Below, piece by piece: positions 10,727 to 20,716 of a stretch of DNA of 64,000 bases (position 1 is its first letter; each line of letters starts with the position of its first letter). Origin of the DNA: Trachythela sp. YZ-2020 (lineage: Eukaryota; Cnidaria; Anthozoa; Malacalcyonacea; Clavulariidae); NCBI GenBank assembly GCA_016169945.1, contig JADLSH010000383.1, positions 1-64,000 on the forward strand. The letters run 5' to 3'. The notes below the pieces were generated by a model, which worked only from the letters and a program-made list of their open reading frames with translations, searched no databases and was not told the DNA's origin. Made by a program: the position numbers and the translations under genes.

Positions 10727-12127
10727 CAGGGGCGGATACAGGGGGGCACAATGGGCACGTCCCCCCCCAAACGAAATGTGGTGGGGGCACAACTATGTTT
10801 GTCCCCCCTCCCCCAAAGTTGTCAGTTATTTTCTCTAATATGCGTTTAGTTTCATTTTGTGCGTCTACAATTTTTCATTTTTATTGGTAGACAACACAAA
10901 AATTCGCGCGGCTTCGCCGCGCGTCTGTCAGTGATTGAATTTTTGTCGCGAAGCGGCGATTTTTTCAGGATCGAGGGCACCCCCACGACGCCCACTTGGG
11001 CGCCGAAGGCACCCCTTTCTTCCGGGAAAATAGGGCGCTATTGCCTGCCAAGTGCATTAAATGGTTTTAATTGCGCGGCTTCGCCGCGAGTCCAGTGATC
11101 GAATTTTCGCCCCAAATCGGCGATTTTTTTTCAGGTTCGAGGGCATCCCCACGGGCCACGACACGCTGTTGGGCGCCGAAGGCACCCCTTTCTTCCGGGA
11201 AAATAGGGCGCTATTGCCTGCCAAGTGCATTAAATGGTTTTAAAATTATAAAAAAAATTGCGCCGCTTCGCCGCGCGTCTGTCAGTATTTGCATTTTCGC
11301 CGCGAAGCGGCGATTTTTTCAGGATCGAGGTTCGGCGCCCCTTTCTTCCGGGAAAATAGGGCGCTATTGCCTGTCAAGTGCATTATATGGTTTTAAAATT
11401 ATCCGAAAAATTTGCGCGGCTTCGCCGCGCGTCTGTCAGTGATCGAATTTTCGCCGCGAAGCGGCGATTTTTTTCAGGTTCGAGGGCACCCCCACGGGCC
11501 ACGACACCCTCTTGGGCGCCGAAGGCGCCCCTTTCTTCCGGGAAAATAGGGCGCTATTGCCTGCCAAGTGCATTAAATGGTTTAAAATTATCAACACCAA
11601 AAATCGCGCCGCTTCGCCGCGCGTCTGTCAGTGATGGAATTTTCGCCGCGAAGCGGCGATTTTTTCAGGATCGAAGGCACCCCCATGACGCCCTCTTGGG
11701 CGTCGAAGGCGCCACTTTCTTCCGGGAAAATAGAGCGCTATTGCCTGCCAAGTGCATTACATGGTTTTAAAATTATAAAAAATTCGCGCGGCTTCGCCGC
11801 GCGTCTGTCAGTGATCGAATTTTCGCCGCGAAGCGGATTTTTTCAGGATCGAGGGCACCCCACGATGCCCTCTTGGGCGCCGAAGGCACCCCTTTCTTCC
11901 GGGAAAATAGGGCGCTATTGCCTGCCAAGTGCATTAAATGGTTTTAAATTATCAAAAAATCGCGCGGCTTCGTCGCGCGTCTGTCAGTGATCGTATTTTC
12001 GCCGCGAAGCGGCGATTTGGTGAAAAATAGTGGGCGAAATCCGGGAGAAAAAATGGGGGTAGGTAACTTGAACTCGTTGGAAAATTTGTGCCCCCCCCCC
12101 CAAACCGAGCGGCTGGATCCGCCCCTG
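10727..12127. mobile_element. hAT non-autonomous element, 1.4 kb, TSD GTCCCAAA
   Basis: Ends CAGGGGCGGATACAGG (10727) and CTGGATCCGCCCCTG (12127). The flanks are identical 8-bp copies GTCCCAAA (10719-10726 and 12128-12135), the hAT hallmark. The interior is a direct array of ~170-bp units. No transposase. Confidence 0.85.
10893..12010 (+). repeat. ~170-bp GC-hairpin satellite, direct array
   Basis: About six to seven copies of a unit beginning GCGCGGCTTCGCCGCGCGTC (itself a hairpin), then CTGTCAGTGATCGAATTTTC, GCCGCGAAGCGGCGATTTTT (second hairpin), CTTCCGGGAAAATAGGGCGC and TGCCTGCCAAGTGCATTAAA. Units vary in length by indels. The open frames here are repeat artefacts. Confidence 0.9.
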
Positions 12128-12245
12128 GTCCCAAAAGACATGTGTCGATTTCAGGCCAAAATTCGTTAAAAATGACAACATGGTGAGTGTACCTTCGAGA
12201 TGGAAATTTTGCCCACCCTCCCGAAATTGGAATCCGCCGCCACTG

Positions 12246-12430
12246 GACTAAGCATCCTGCAGCAGGGCCTCCTGTAGTAACCATCAGGGGGCCTCATGTT
12301 AGCATAAATACATCCTGCAGACAGACAGTAACCATCAGGGGGCCTCCTGTAAGCATTCTGCATCATGCCTCCTGTACCAAACCATCAGGGGGCCCAGGGG
12401 CGGCCCCAGACGACTGATAAAGGGGGCCAC
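12246..12430. repeat. CCTCCTG minisatellite fragment
   Basis: CATCCTGCAGCAGGGCCTCC and AACCATCAGGGGGCCTCCTG units identical in type to the large array at 15290-17220. It is separated from 10035-10117 by the insertion at 10118. Confidence 0.7.
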
Positions 12431-13355
12431 CAGGGGCGGATCCAGCCGCTCGGTTGGGGGGGGGGGGGGCACATTTTCCAACGAGTTCAAGTTAACCTAC
12501 CCCATTTTTTCTCCCCGGATTTCGCCCACTATTTTTCACCAAATCGCCGCGAAAATGCGATCACTGACAGCTCGTTTTTGATAATTTAAAACCATTTAAT
12601 GCACTTGGCAGGCAATAGCGCCCTATTTTCCCGGAAGAAAGGGGCGCCCAAGAGGGCGTCGTGGGGGTGCCCTCGATCCTGAAAAAATATCCGCTTCGCG
12701 GCGAAAATTATATCACTGACAGACGCGCGGCGAAGCCGCGCGATTTTTAAAAATAATTTTAAAACCATTTAATGCACTTGGCAGGCAATAGCGCCATATT
12801 TTCCCGGAATAAAGTGGCGCCTTTGGCGCCCAACAGGGCGTCGTGAGGGTGCCCTCGATCCTGAAAAATCGCCGCTTCGCAGTGAAAATTCGATCACTGA
12901 CAGACGCGCGGCGAAGCCGCGCGAAAATTTTGGATAATTTTAAAACCATTTAATGCACTTGGCAGGCAATAGCGCCCTATTTTCCCGGGAGGGCGTCGTG
13001 GCCCGTGGGGTGCCCTCGATCCTGAAAAAAAAATCGCCGCTTAGCGGCAAAGACTTGTTCACTGACAGACGCGCGGAGAAGCCGCGCGAAAATTTTGGAA
13101 ATTTTAAAAACATTCAATGCACTTGGCAGACAATAGCGCCCTATTTTCCCGGAAGAAAGGGATGCCTTCGGCGCCCAAAGGGATGCCTTCGGCGATGCCT
13201 TCGCGCCTTCGGCGCGGCGAGTGCACCCCCACGGGCGCCGTGGGGGTGCACTCGATCCTGAAAAAATGGCTGTTTCGCAGTGAAAATTCGGTCACTGACA
13301 GAGGCGCGACGAAGCCGCGCGAAAATTTTCTATAATTTTAAAACAATTTAATGCA
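12431..13355 (-). repeat. ~170-bp GC-hairpin satellite, inverted array
   Basis: Opens with a hAT-like end CAGGGGCGGATCCAGCC (12431), mirrors 12010-12127 in inverted orientation (CAACGAGTTCAAGTTAACC near 12480), then carries about four to five satellite units in reverse orientation. Together with 10893-12010 it forms a large inverted-repeat satellite. The array is broken at TGCACTTGGCAG by the next element and resumes at 15197. Confidence 0.8.
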
Positions 13356-13363
13356 CTTGGCAG

Positions 13364-15188
13364 CAGAGGCGCAACCAGGGGGGTCCTGGGGGTCCCAGGA
13401 CCCACCCATATTCGGAAGCCTTACATAGGCTTTTTGGACCTTGGATCGGGATAAATTCATATTGTGAAAAGGTGGGGAATACTTACTTGTCAGCACCCTA
13501 AAGACCACCTAAGATGATGTTTGCCAAAATCGAAGAAGGAAAATCGTTGCGCCCTCAGCCACATCGATGGGGAAAAGTGCTTTCTGCGGCTGACCTGCAC
13601 TGAAATCGCAGTAACCGAAGTGATCAGCAGAATCTGTGGCGGCCCTCATTTTCATGGGCCACACGTTAAGCCTCAGGGTCCTGCGCCAACTGGCGCCCGG
13701 CGACGATAGGCCGCTTCAATTGCCCTACGCCCGCGCCGGACGGCAAAAAATCGACTCCTGAAGCATATTTGAGGTTTGAAATCAGCCGATTTCAAAGCGC
13801 AAATCAAGTCCCGGACGCCAAAAAAATCGACTCCTGGAGCATATTTGAGGTTTGAATTTGAATCCCGGAAAAATCGGCCCTGGCGCCGATTTCAATCGGA
13901 GGCCAGCCAGGTGTGGAGCATCAAACAAATCGATTCTTGGAGCATATTTGAGGTTTGAAATCAGCCGATTTCAAAGTGCAAATCAAGTCCGGGACGGAAA
14001 AAAATCGACTCCTGGAGCATATTTGAGGTTTGAAAACAGCCGATTTCAAAGTGAAAATCAAGTCCGGGACGCGAAAAATCGACTCCTGGAGCATATTTGA
14101 GGTTTGAAATCAGCCGATTTCAAAGTGAAAATCAAGTCCCGGACGCGAAAAAATCGACTCCTGGAGCATATTTGAGGTTTGAAAACAGCCGATTTCAAAG
14201 TGCAAATCAAGTCCGGGACGCGAAAAAATCGACTCCTGGAGCATATTTGAGGTTTGAAATCAGCCGATTTCAAAGTGCAAATCAAGTCCGGGACGCGAAA
14301 AAATCGACTCCTGGAGCATATTTGAGGTTTGAAAACAGCCGATTTCAAAGTGCAAATCAAGTCCGGGACGCAAAAAATCGACTCCTGGAGCATATTTGAG
14401 GTTTGAAATCAGCCGATTTCAAAGTGAAAATCAAGTCCGGGACGCGAAAAATCGACTCCTGGAGCATATTTGAGGTTTGAAATCAGCCGATTTCAAAGTG
14501 CAAATCAAGTCCAGACGCGAAAAAATCGACTCCTGGAGCATATTTGAGGTTTGAAAACAGCCGATTTCAAAGTGCAAATCAAGTCCGGGACGCGAAAAAT
14601 CGACTCTGGAGCATATTTGAGGTTTGAAAACAGCCGATTTCAAAGTGCAAATCAAGTCCGGGACGCCAAAAAATCGACTCCTGGACCATATTTGAGGTTT
14701 GAAAACAGCCGATTAAAAAGTGCAAATCAAGTCCGGGACGCCAAAAAATCGACTCCTGGAGCATATTTGAGGTTTGAAAACAGCCGATTTCAAAGTGCAA
14801 ATCAAGTCCGGACGCCAAAAAATCGACTGCTGGAGCATATTTGAGGTTTGAAAACAGCCGATTTCAAAGTGCAAATCTAGTCCCGGACGCCAAAAATCGA
14901 CTGCTGGAGCATATTTGAAGTTTGAAATCAACCGATTTCAAAGTACAAATAAGGTCACGGACGCCAAAAAATCGACTGCCACAAAAGTTGGGTTTTCCCG
15001 AAATCTAATCACATTGATTGAATCAATAAGCACAAAGTGTTATGTTTAAACTACCTACCACCTCGAAAGCAGCCCAAATCCGATTAGTTTTTAAAGATCG
15101 AAGAAATTATTGAAATTTAGACCCCCAATGGTGGCTGGATCCGCCTTTGCCAGGACCCCCCCATCGAAAAATCCTGGTTGCGCGCCTG
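13364..15188. mobile_element. hAT non-autonomous element, 1.8 kb, TSD CTTGGCAG
   Basis: Ends CAGAGGCGCAACCAGG (13364) and CCTGGTTGCGCGCCTG (15188). Identical 8-bp flanks CTTGGCAG (13356-13363 and 15189-15196). Removing it rejoins the satellite unit TGCACTTGGCAG / GCAATAGCGCCC, so the insertion is exact. The interior holds the 74-bp satellite. Confidence 0.88.
13741..14985 (+). repeat. 74-bp tandem satellite
   Basis: About sixteen units of AAATCGACTCCTGGAGCATA, TTTGAGGTTTGAAAACAGCC, GATTTCAAAGTGCAAATCAA, GTCCGGGACGC; period about 74-76 bp. Variants alternate AAACAGCC and AAATCAGCC. First and last units are the most diverged. Frames across it are artefacts. Confidence 0.92.
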
Positions 15189-15289
15189 CTTGGCAGGCAA
15201 TAGCGCCCTATTTTCCCAGTCAAGCCAGTAGTCAAAGGCGGGGCCAAAAGATATGTTGGCCCCCCTTTCGGAGCCAAGGCGGCCGTCAG

Positions 15290-17222
15290 TGAGGGGCCTC
15301 TTGTTGCCATCAATGTCTCCTGTAGTAACCATCAGTGGGCCTCCTGTAAGCATCCTGCATCAGGGCCTTCAGTGGGCCTCCTGTAAGCATCCTGCATCAG
15401 GGCCTCCTGTAGTAAGCATCAGGGGCCTCCTGTAAGTACCCTGCATCAGGGCCTCCTGTAATAAACATCAGGGGGCCTCCTGTTTGCATCAATGTCTCCT
15501 GTAGTAACCATCAGGGCGCATCCTGTAAGCATCCTGCATCAGGGCCTCTTGTAGTAAGCATCAGGGGGCCTCCTGTAAGTCTCCTGCACCAGGGCCTCCT
15601 GTAGTAACCATCAGGGGGCCTCCTGTAAGCATCAATACCTCATGCAGTAACCATCATGGGGCCTCCTGTTGGCATCAATGTCTCCTGTAGTAACTATCAG
15701 GGGGCCTCCTGTGGGCATCAACGTCTCATGTAGTAACCATCATGGGGCCTCCTGTTGGCATCAATGTCTCCTGTAGTAACTATCAGGGGGCCTCCTGTGG
15801 GCATCAACGTCTCATGTAGTAACCATCAGGGGACCTGTAAGCATTCTGCATCATAGCCTCCTGTACCTAACCATCAGGGGGCCTCCTGTTGGCAACAATG
15901 TCTCCTGTAGTAACCATCAGGGGGCCTCCTGTAAGCATTAATACCTCATGCAGTGACCATTAGGAGGCCTCCTGTTGGTATCAATGTCTCCTGTAGTAAC
16001 CATCAGGGGGCCTCCTGTAAGCATCCTGCATCAGGGCCTCCTGTAGTAAGCATCAGGGGGCCTCCTGTAAGTATCCTGCATCAGGGCCTCCTGTAGTAAC
16101 CATCAAGGGGCCTCCTGTAAGCATCAATACCTCATGCAGTAACCATCAGGGGCCTCCTGTTGGCATCAATGTCTCCTGCAGTAACCATCAGGGGGCCTTC
16201 TGTTGGCATCAACGTCCCCTGTAGTAACCATCAGGGGGCCTCCTGTAAGCATTCTGCATCATAGCCTCCTGCACCTAACCACCAGGGGGCCTCCTGTTGG
16301 CATCAATATCTCCTGTAGTTACCATCAGGGGCCTCCTGCAAGCATCCTGCATCAGGGCCTCCTGTAGTAACGACCAGGGGGCCTCCTGTAAGCATCCTGC
16401 ATCAGGGCCTCCTGTAGTAACCATCAGGGGGCCTCCTGTAAGCATCCTGCATCATGTCCTCATGTAAGTATCCTGCACCAGGGCCTCCTGTAGTAACCAT
16501 CAAGGGGCCTCCTGTAAGCATCAATACCTCATGCAGTAACCATCAGGGGGCCTCCTGTTGGCATCAACGTCCCCTGTAGTAACCATCAGGGGGCTTCCTG
16601 TAAGCATTCTGCATCAGGGGGCCTCCTGCACCTAACCATCAGGGGGCCTCCTGTTGGCATCACTATCTCCTGTAGTTACCATCAGGGGGCCTCCTGCAAG
16701 CATCCTGCACCAGGGCCTCCTGTAGTAACGATCAGGGGGCCTCCTGTAAGCATCCTGCATCAGGGCCTCCTGTAGTAACCATCAGGGAGCCTCCAGTTGG
16801 CATCAATGTCTCCTGTAGTAACCATCAGGGGGCCTCCTGTTGGCATCAATATCTCCTGTAGTTACCATCAGGGGGCCTCCTGCAAGCATCCAAAATCAGG
16901 GCCTCCTGTAGTAACGATCAGGGGGCCTCCTGTAAGCATCCTGCATCAGGGCCTCCTGTAGTAACCATCAGGGAGCCTCCAGTTGGCATCAATGTCTCCT
17001 GTAGTAACCATCAGGGGGCCTCCTGTTGGCATCAACGTCTCCTGTAGTAACCATCAGGGGGCCTCCTGTAAGCATTCTGCATCATAGCCTCCTGTACATA
17101 ACCAGCAGGGGGCCTCCTGTTGGCATCAATGTCTCCTGTAGTAACCATCAGGGGGCCTCCTGTAAGCATCCTGCATCAGGGCCTCCTGTAGTAACCATCA
17201 GGGAGGCTCCTGTTGGCACAAG
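15290..17222 (+). repeat. CCTCCTG minisatellite, ~1.9 kb
   Basis: Core pattern GGGGGCCTCCTGTAAGCATC, CTGCATCAGGGCCTCCTGTA, GTAACCATCA (about 50 bp, two related half-units). Variants GTTGGCATCAATGTCTCC and GTAAGCATTCTGCATCATAG form a higher-order pattern, for example near 16790-17050. Copies also lie at 10035-10117 and 12246-12430, so the array predates the insertions. Confidence 0.92.
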
Positions 17223-17489
17223 GCTGCGCCTGAACCGGCGGCATCTTTTGACATCAAAGTTCATGCTTCTAATATAATGCAAAGGGGGCCTCCATGGGAT
17301 CAGGGTGTGCAAAATGGGGGTTTTGCACACCCTCCAGATTTTCAGGGTGTGCAACTGCACACCCTGCCCCCCGGAATCCGCCGCCCCTAATAAGCATCTG
17401 TATTGACAAATATGTGCTAAATTTGGTAATTAGCACCCATTTAGCATCTATTTAGCAACGTTGGAGCTAAACTTTTTTTACAGTGTACA

Positions 17490-18378
17490 GCAACCGCGAG
17501 AAACGCAGCCCAGCTGCCCCCGTCGCTGCCACCATCGCAGCCGAGGGCATCCGACCTCAGCAGACGTGCCGCAGCCGTGAGGGGCGCCGTTCCGTCTTTT
17601 GCTGAGATGGTGCGGCGGACGGGTGCGGAAATTGAAGTTTTGGCATTTTCGCATAAATTGTTGCGCATAATTTATAGGCACAAAACAAGATTTTTGAAGC
17701 GACAGAAACTCCGGGAATTGTTAAGTTGGCGCCGCGAAACGGCGCGGAAATTTTCATTTTGGCTTGGATTGCTGCACAATTTGTATCGGCCCAATACAGG
17801 ATTTTCGTAGCTGGCCGAGCCTCGAAGAACAGTGTACGCTGTTGACTGCGCCGCGAAAATTTACGTTTTACACATGGATACACATGGAAAATTGGAAACG
17901 GAACTGTGGGTTGTTGAGTAGGCGGCGCGAAGCGCCGCGAACATTTCGGTTTTTTACCACCTGTGTCGCGGAATTGGGGGGCTAATTTCTATTGCAGCCC
18001 TCCCCGAGCGTGATTTGGGGGGGGGGCTTTAGCCCCTGCCGCCCCCCCCCCCTTGGATCCGCCAGTGTTGAAAGCCCCCCCCCCACACTGGGCCGGGCGA
18101 GGATTAAATTAGCAGATTTGGGATCAGGGCATAAAAAACTATAAAATGCAAAATTTTCAACAAAACAAATTATTGGTGGACCTCATCTCGAAATTTACCA
18201 CATTAGCTATACCCGATTCAGACTTCACGTACCTCTTCGAAGAGAAAAGTCGCTTAATTGCGTCTGGATCGGCCGTTTCTTCATGTTTGCGGTTGGCCGA
18301 TGCTGGACGCGCGCGAGTTTACCAAAAGCAGACGTCCCGCGTCGTCACGCGAAGTGACCCTGAAAACTGCAATGGCGT
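17490..18378. other. Decayed repeat, no gene recognised
   Basis: Contains degenerate AAGCGGCG/CGCCGCGAA-type pieces related to the ~170-bp satellite (17720-17950) and, near 18040-18065, a hAT-like right end CTTGGATCCGCCAGTG preceded by a C-run. No matching left end was found. Confidence 0.45.
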
Positions 18379-19121
18379 CTCAGTTGGAGACACACTAGGG
18401 AAATAATCTGTTTTCAGATTAATCCGAAAATGGATTGTGGGTGGGTGGAGCCTGACCATATATGGGCAGGCCACGCCTACTTAATCTGAAAACGGATTAT
18501 TTTCTGACATCAGTTCACAGGAACCAGTTGTTCGCAGCAACTGTAAATTGTCAGGCAAAAATAAAGATACTAACATGTGCAGAATTGATCAATCTTCAAT
18601 TTGTGCTGCAGACAAGTATTTTTGTATTGCGGAAAGATGCAAAACTGGTGGGTGAATGGGAAAATCTTGCCTTTTTTCAAATATTACTGGGACACAAAAT
18701 GTTTAGCTGGCCTTAAATACAATTCATTGACTGTATTTTTGATACAATACTACTTTTCACAATTCCATATTTAAATTACATTAATTTTGTTTTCAAACAA
18801 ATAAATTAATTTCATGAAATTAAAATATATGTTTAGAATGACAACTTTTAATCCAAAAATGGAGTGCACGAGCATTGGGTAATCCGTTTTTAGATTATGC
18901 ATTTGGACGTTTTTCTCCCAATTATATCATCTCAAGTTAATAAATACTCCTTTGCCAACAAAGTGTCATCCTTTATCTTCACATTTATGCCCATGTTCAC
19001 CTACCAGGTACCTGCATTGCTTCAAATGGGCCCTTTTGCCTGGGGTCCAAATTCCAGTTTAAATGTAATGCATAATAATCTAAAAATGGATTAATCTAAA
19101 AACGGATTATTTCCCTAGTGC
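18379..19121. mobile_element. MITE, CACTAGGGAAATAATC ends
   Basis: The left end CACTAGGGAAATAATCTG (about 18391, preceded by CAGTTGGAGACA as in 4553) is matched inverted by ATTATTTCCCTAGTG (19121). A 117-bp hairpin occupies 18391-18507. The interior is AT-rich and non-coding. Confidence 0.6.
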
Positions 19122-19788
19122 CTAGCAATGGTTAGCAAAAAAAAAAATAGCAATGCTTAGTTTTTTAGGTCCCTAATTACATATTTTTACCCATCTCTGC
19201 CTTGGCTGGAACAGTTGCTTAATAACAACGCCTATTTCGAACGTTACAGGTCGTTTTTCGCTATTTTGACTGGGGGGAATTATCCGATCACTGGGGGGAA
19301 TTTCAGTCGACTGCGAAATTCCCCAGTTAAAAACATGTTAACAAATTAACATGTTAGTGTTAAATTTGCCCTCCCCCAAAGGCCCTCTCTAGATCCGCCA
19401 ATGTACCGTCGCAGCGGTATTATACGTCATACGCGTCGAAAGATCCAATTGCTGCATCGGCGTTGCATATGTCTCGTCATGTAGCGCGCACCGCTGCGCC
19501 GGTACAGGGATTGTTTATTTTATAATTCGAGATGGCAATCTGTCGAAATTTCCGGACCCAGACCCGACGTCTGAAAATGAGACCCGGGGACGAGGTATTA
19601 CGAGCACTAATGCATAGGTTGCTATGGGGGAAGCGGTCACCGGACCCGACCTAGACCCGGCCGGGTCCATGTCGGGTCCGGACACCGGGTCCGTGGGTCC
19701 AGCGTTTGCCACCTCTGTTTAGAATCGTCGGGCCGCAGGGCCGACCCTTGGCCCGGCACAAGGGCAAAACAAAACGCGCGTCAAGCTA
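19122..19788. other. No recognisable gene
   Basis: Has a GGACCCGACC/GGGTCCGG-rich patch at 19555-19705 with internal inverted repeats, and a hAT-like CTAGATCCGCCAATG near 19388. No coding motif. Confidence 0.4.
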
Positions 19789-20400
19789 CGCGCATCAAGT
19801 GGCCGGTGGATTCACATTCAGATTCAGATTCGGGCGGACTACTCCGATTCGGCTCAAATTTGGTACACAGGTAGAGGAAGACGTCCTGATCATCTGTGTA
19901 AGTTTGCTAAGCCGCACCTTCAATATTAAAGGAGCCAGGTCAGGTCAAAGAGGTCAAGGTCAAACATCGGACTACTCCGATTTCGCTCAAATTTCGCACA
20001 CAGGTAGAGAATGACGTCCTCATCATCTATGTAAATTTGCTAAGCCGCACCTTCAATATTAAAGGCGCCAGGTCAGGTCAAAGAGGTCAAGGTCAAACAT
20101 CGGACTACTCCGATTTCGCTCAAATTTCGCACACAGGTAGAGAATGACGTCCTCATCATCTATGTAAATTTGCTAAGCAGCACCTTCAATATTAAAATTG
20201 ACATTGAGATTGATATTCGAGCGGACTACTCCGATTCGGCTCAAATTTGGTAGACAGGTAGAGGAAGACGTCCTGATCATCTGTGTAAGTTTGCTAAGCA
20301 GCACCTTCAATATTAAAGGCGCTAGGTCAGGTCAACCTTTTTGACCTGACCTAGCGCCTTTAATATTGAAGGTGCTGCTTAGCAAATTTACATAGATGAT

Positions 20401-20683
20401 TGTTGCGTCCGGATCTTGATTATCCATTTCTTGTTAAACGCGTCGTCTGAATTTGTCTCTTTATCTATATTTCGATGGTAACAACGATTAGGGTATAGAC
20501 CCGAACGAAACAAAAGCTAACTAAATACATTAAACTCAAAGTTGGACCTAATGTCACGGCCAAAATAATTCAAATGAAACATTCCAAAAACAGGTCACTG
20601 CCTTGCAGGCCGTGAGAAAAAGTAATACGCGTGATACAAACTCGTGCAGATTTGAGTTAATCGTCTTCGGACTCGCCGTAACA
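20401..20683 (-). repeat. 3' LTR of BEL/Pao element
   Basis: Same 283 bp as the 5' LTR, no substitution found. It is preceded on the minus strand by a purine tract. Confidence 0.95.
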
Positions 20684-20694
20684 CTTCCCCCATT
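20684..20694 (-). other. Polypurine tract
   Basis: AATGGGGGAAG directly before the 3' LTR TG on the minus strand; the expected primer for plus-strand DNA synthesis. It lies between the stop codon (20717) and the LTR. Confidence 0.85.
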
Positions 20695-20716
20695 AAATGC
20701 TCCAGCATTTCAATCA

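Larger units (their letters stand above)
10118..12245. mobile_element. TIR element CAGTGGCGGCGGATTCC
   Basis: Begins CAGTGGCGGCGGATTCC at 10118 and ends with the exact complement GGAATCCGCCGCCACTG at 12245, followed inward on both sides by GGGTGGGCAA-type sequence. hAT-like ends. It sits inside CCTCCTGTAAGCATC minisatellite, present on both flanks. It is itself split by the element at 10727-12127. Confidence 0.65.
9996..17388. mobile_element. Composite insertion, ~7.4 kb, satellite-filled
   Basis: The ends match in inverted orientation: GGTGGCGGCGGATTC with a following GGGTGTGCAAA block on the left, and the complement of GGGGCGGCGGATTCC with GGGTGTGCA blocks on the right (17290-17387). The flanking sequence on both sides belongs to the same TGCTAAA repeat, which supports insertion. 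It contains an inner TIR element (10118-12245), two hAT elements with exact target duplications, a ~170-bp array in both orientations, a 74-bp array and a long CCTCCTG minisatellite. The exact target duplication is not clear. Confidence 0.55.

Noticed and set aside
10118..12245. Exact 8-bp target duplication for this element
   Set aside because: Flanks GTAAACAT and GACTAAGC do not match well; the minisatellite context makes partial matches unsafe.
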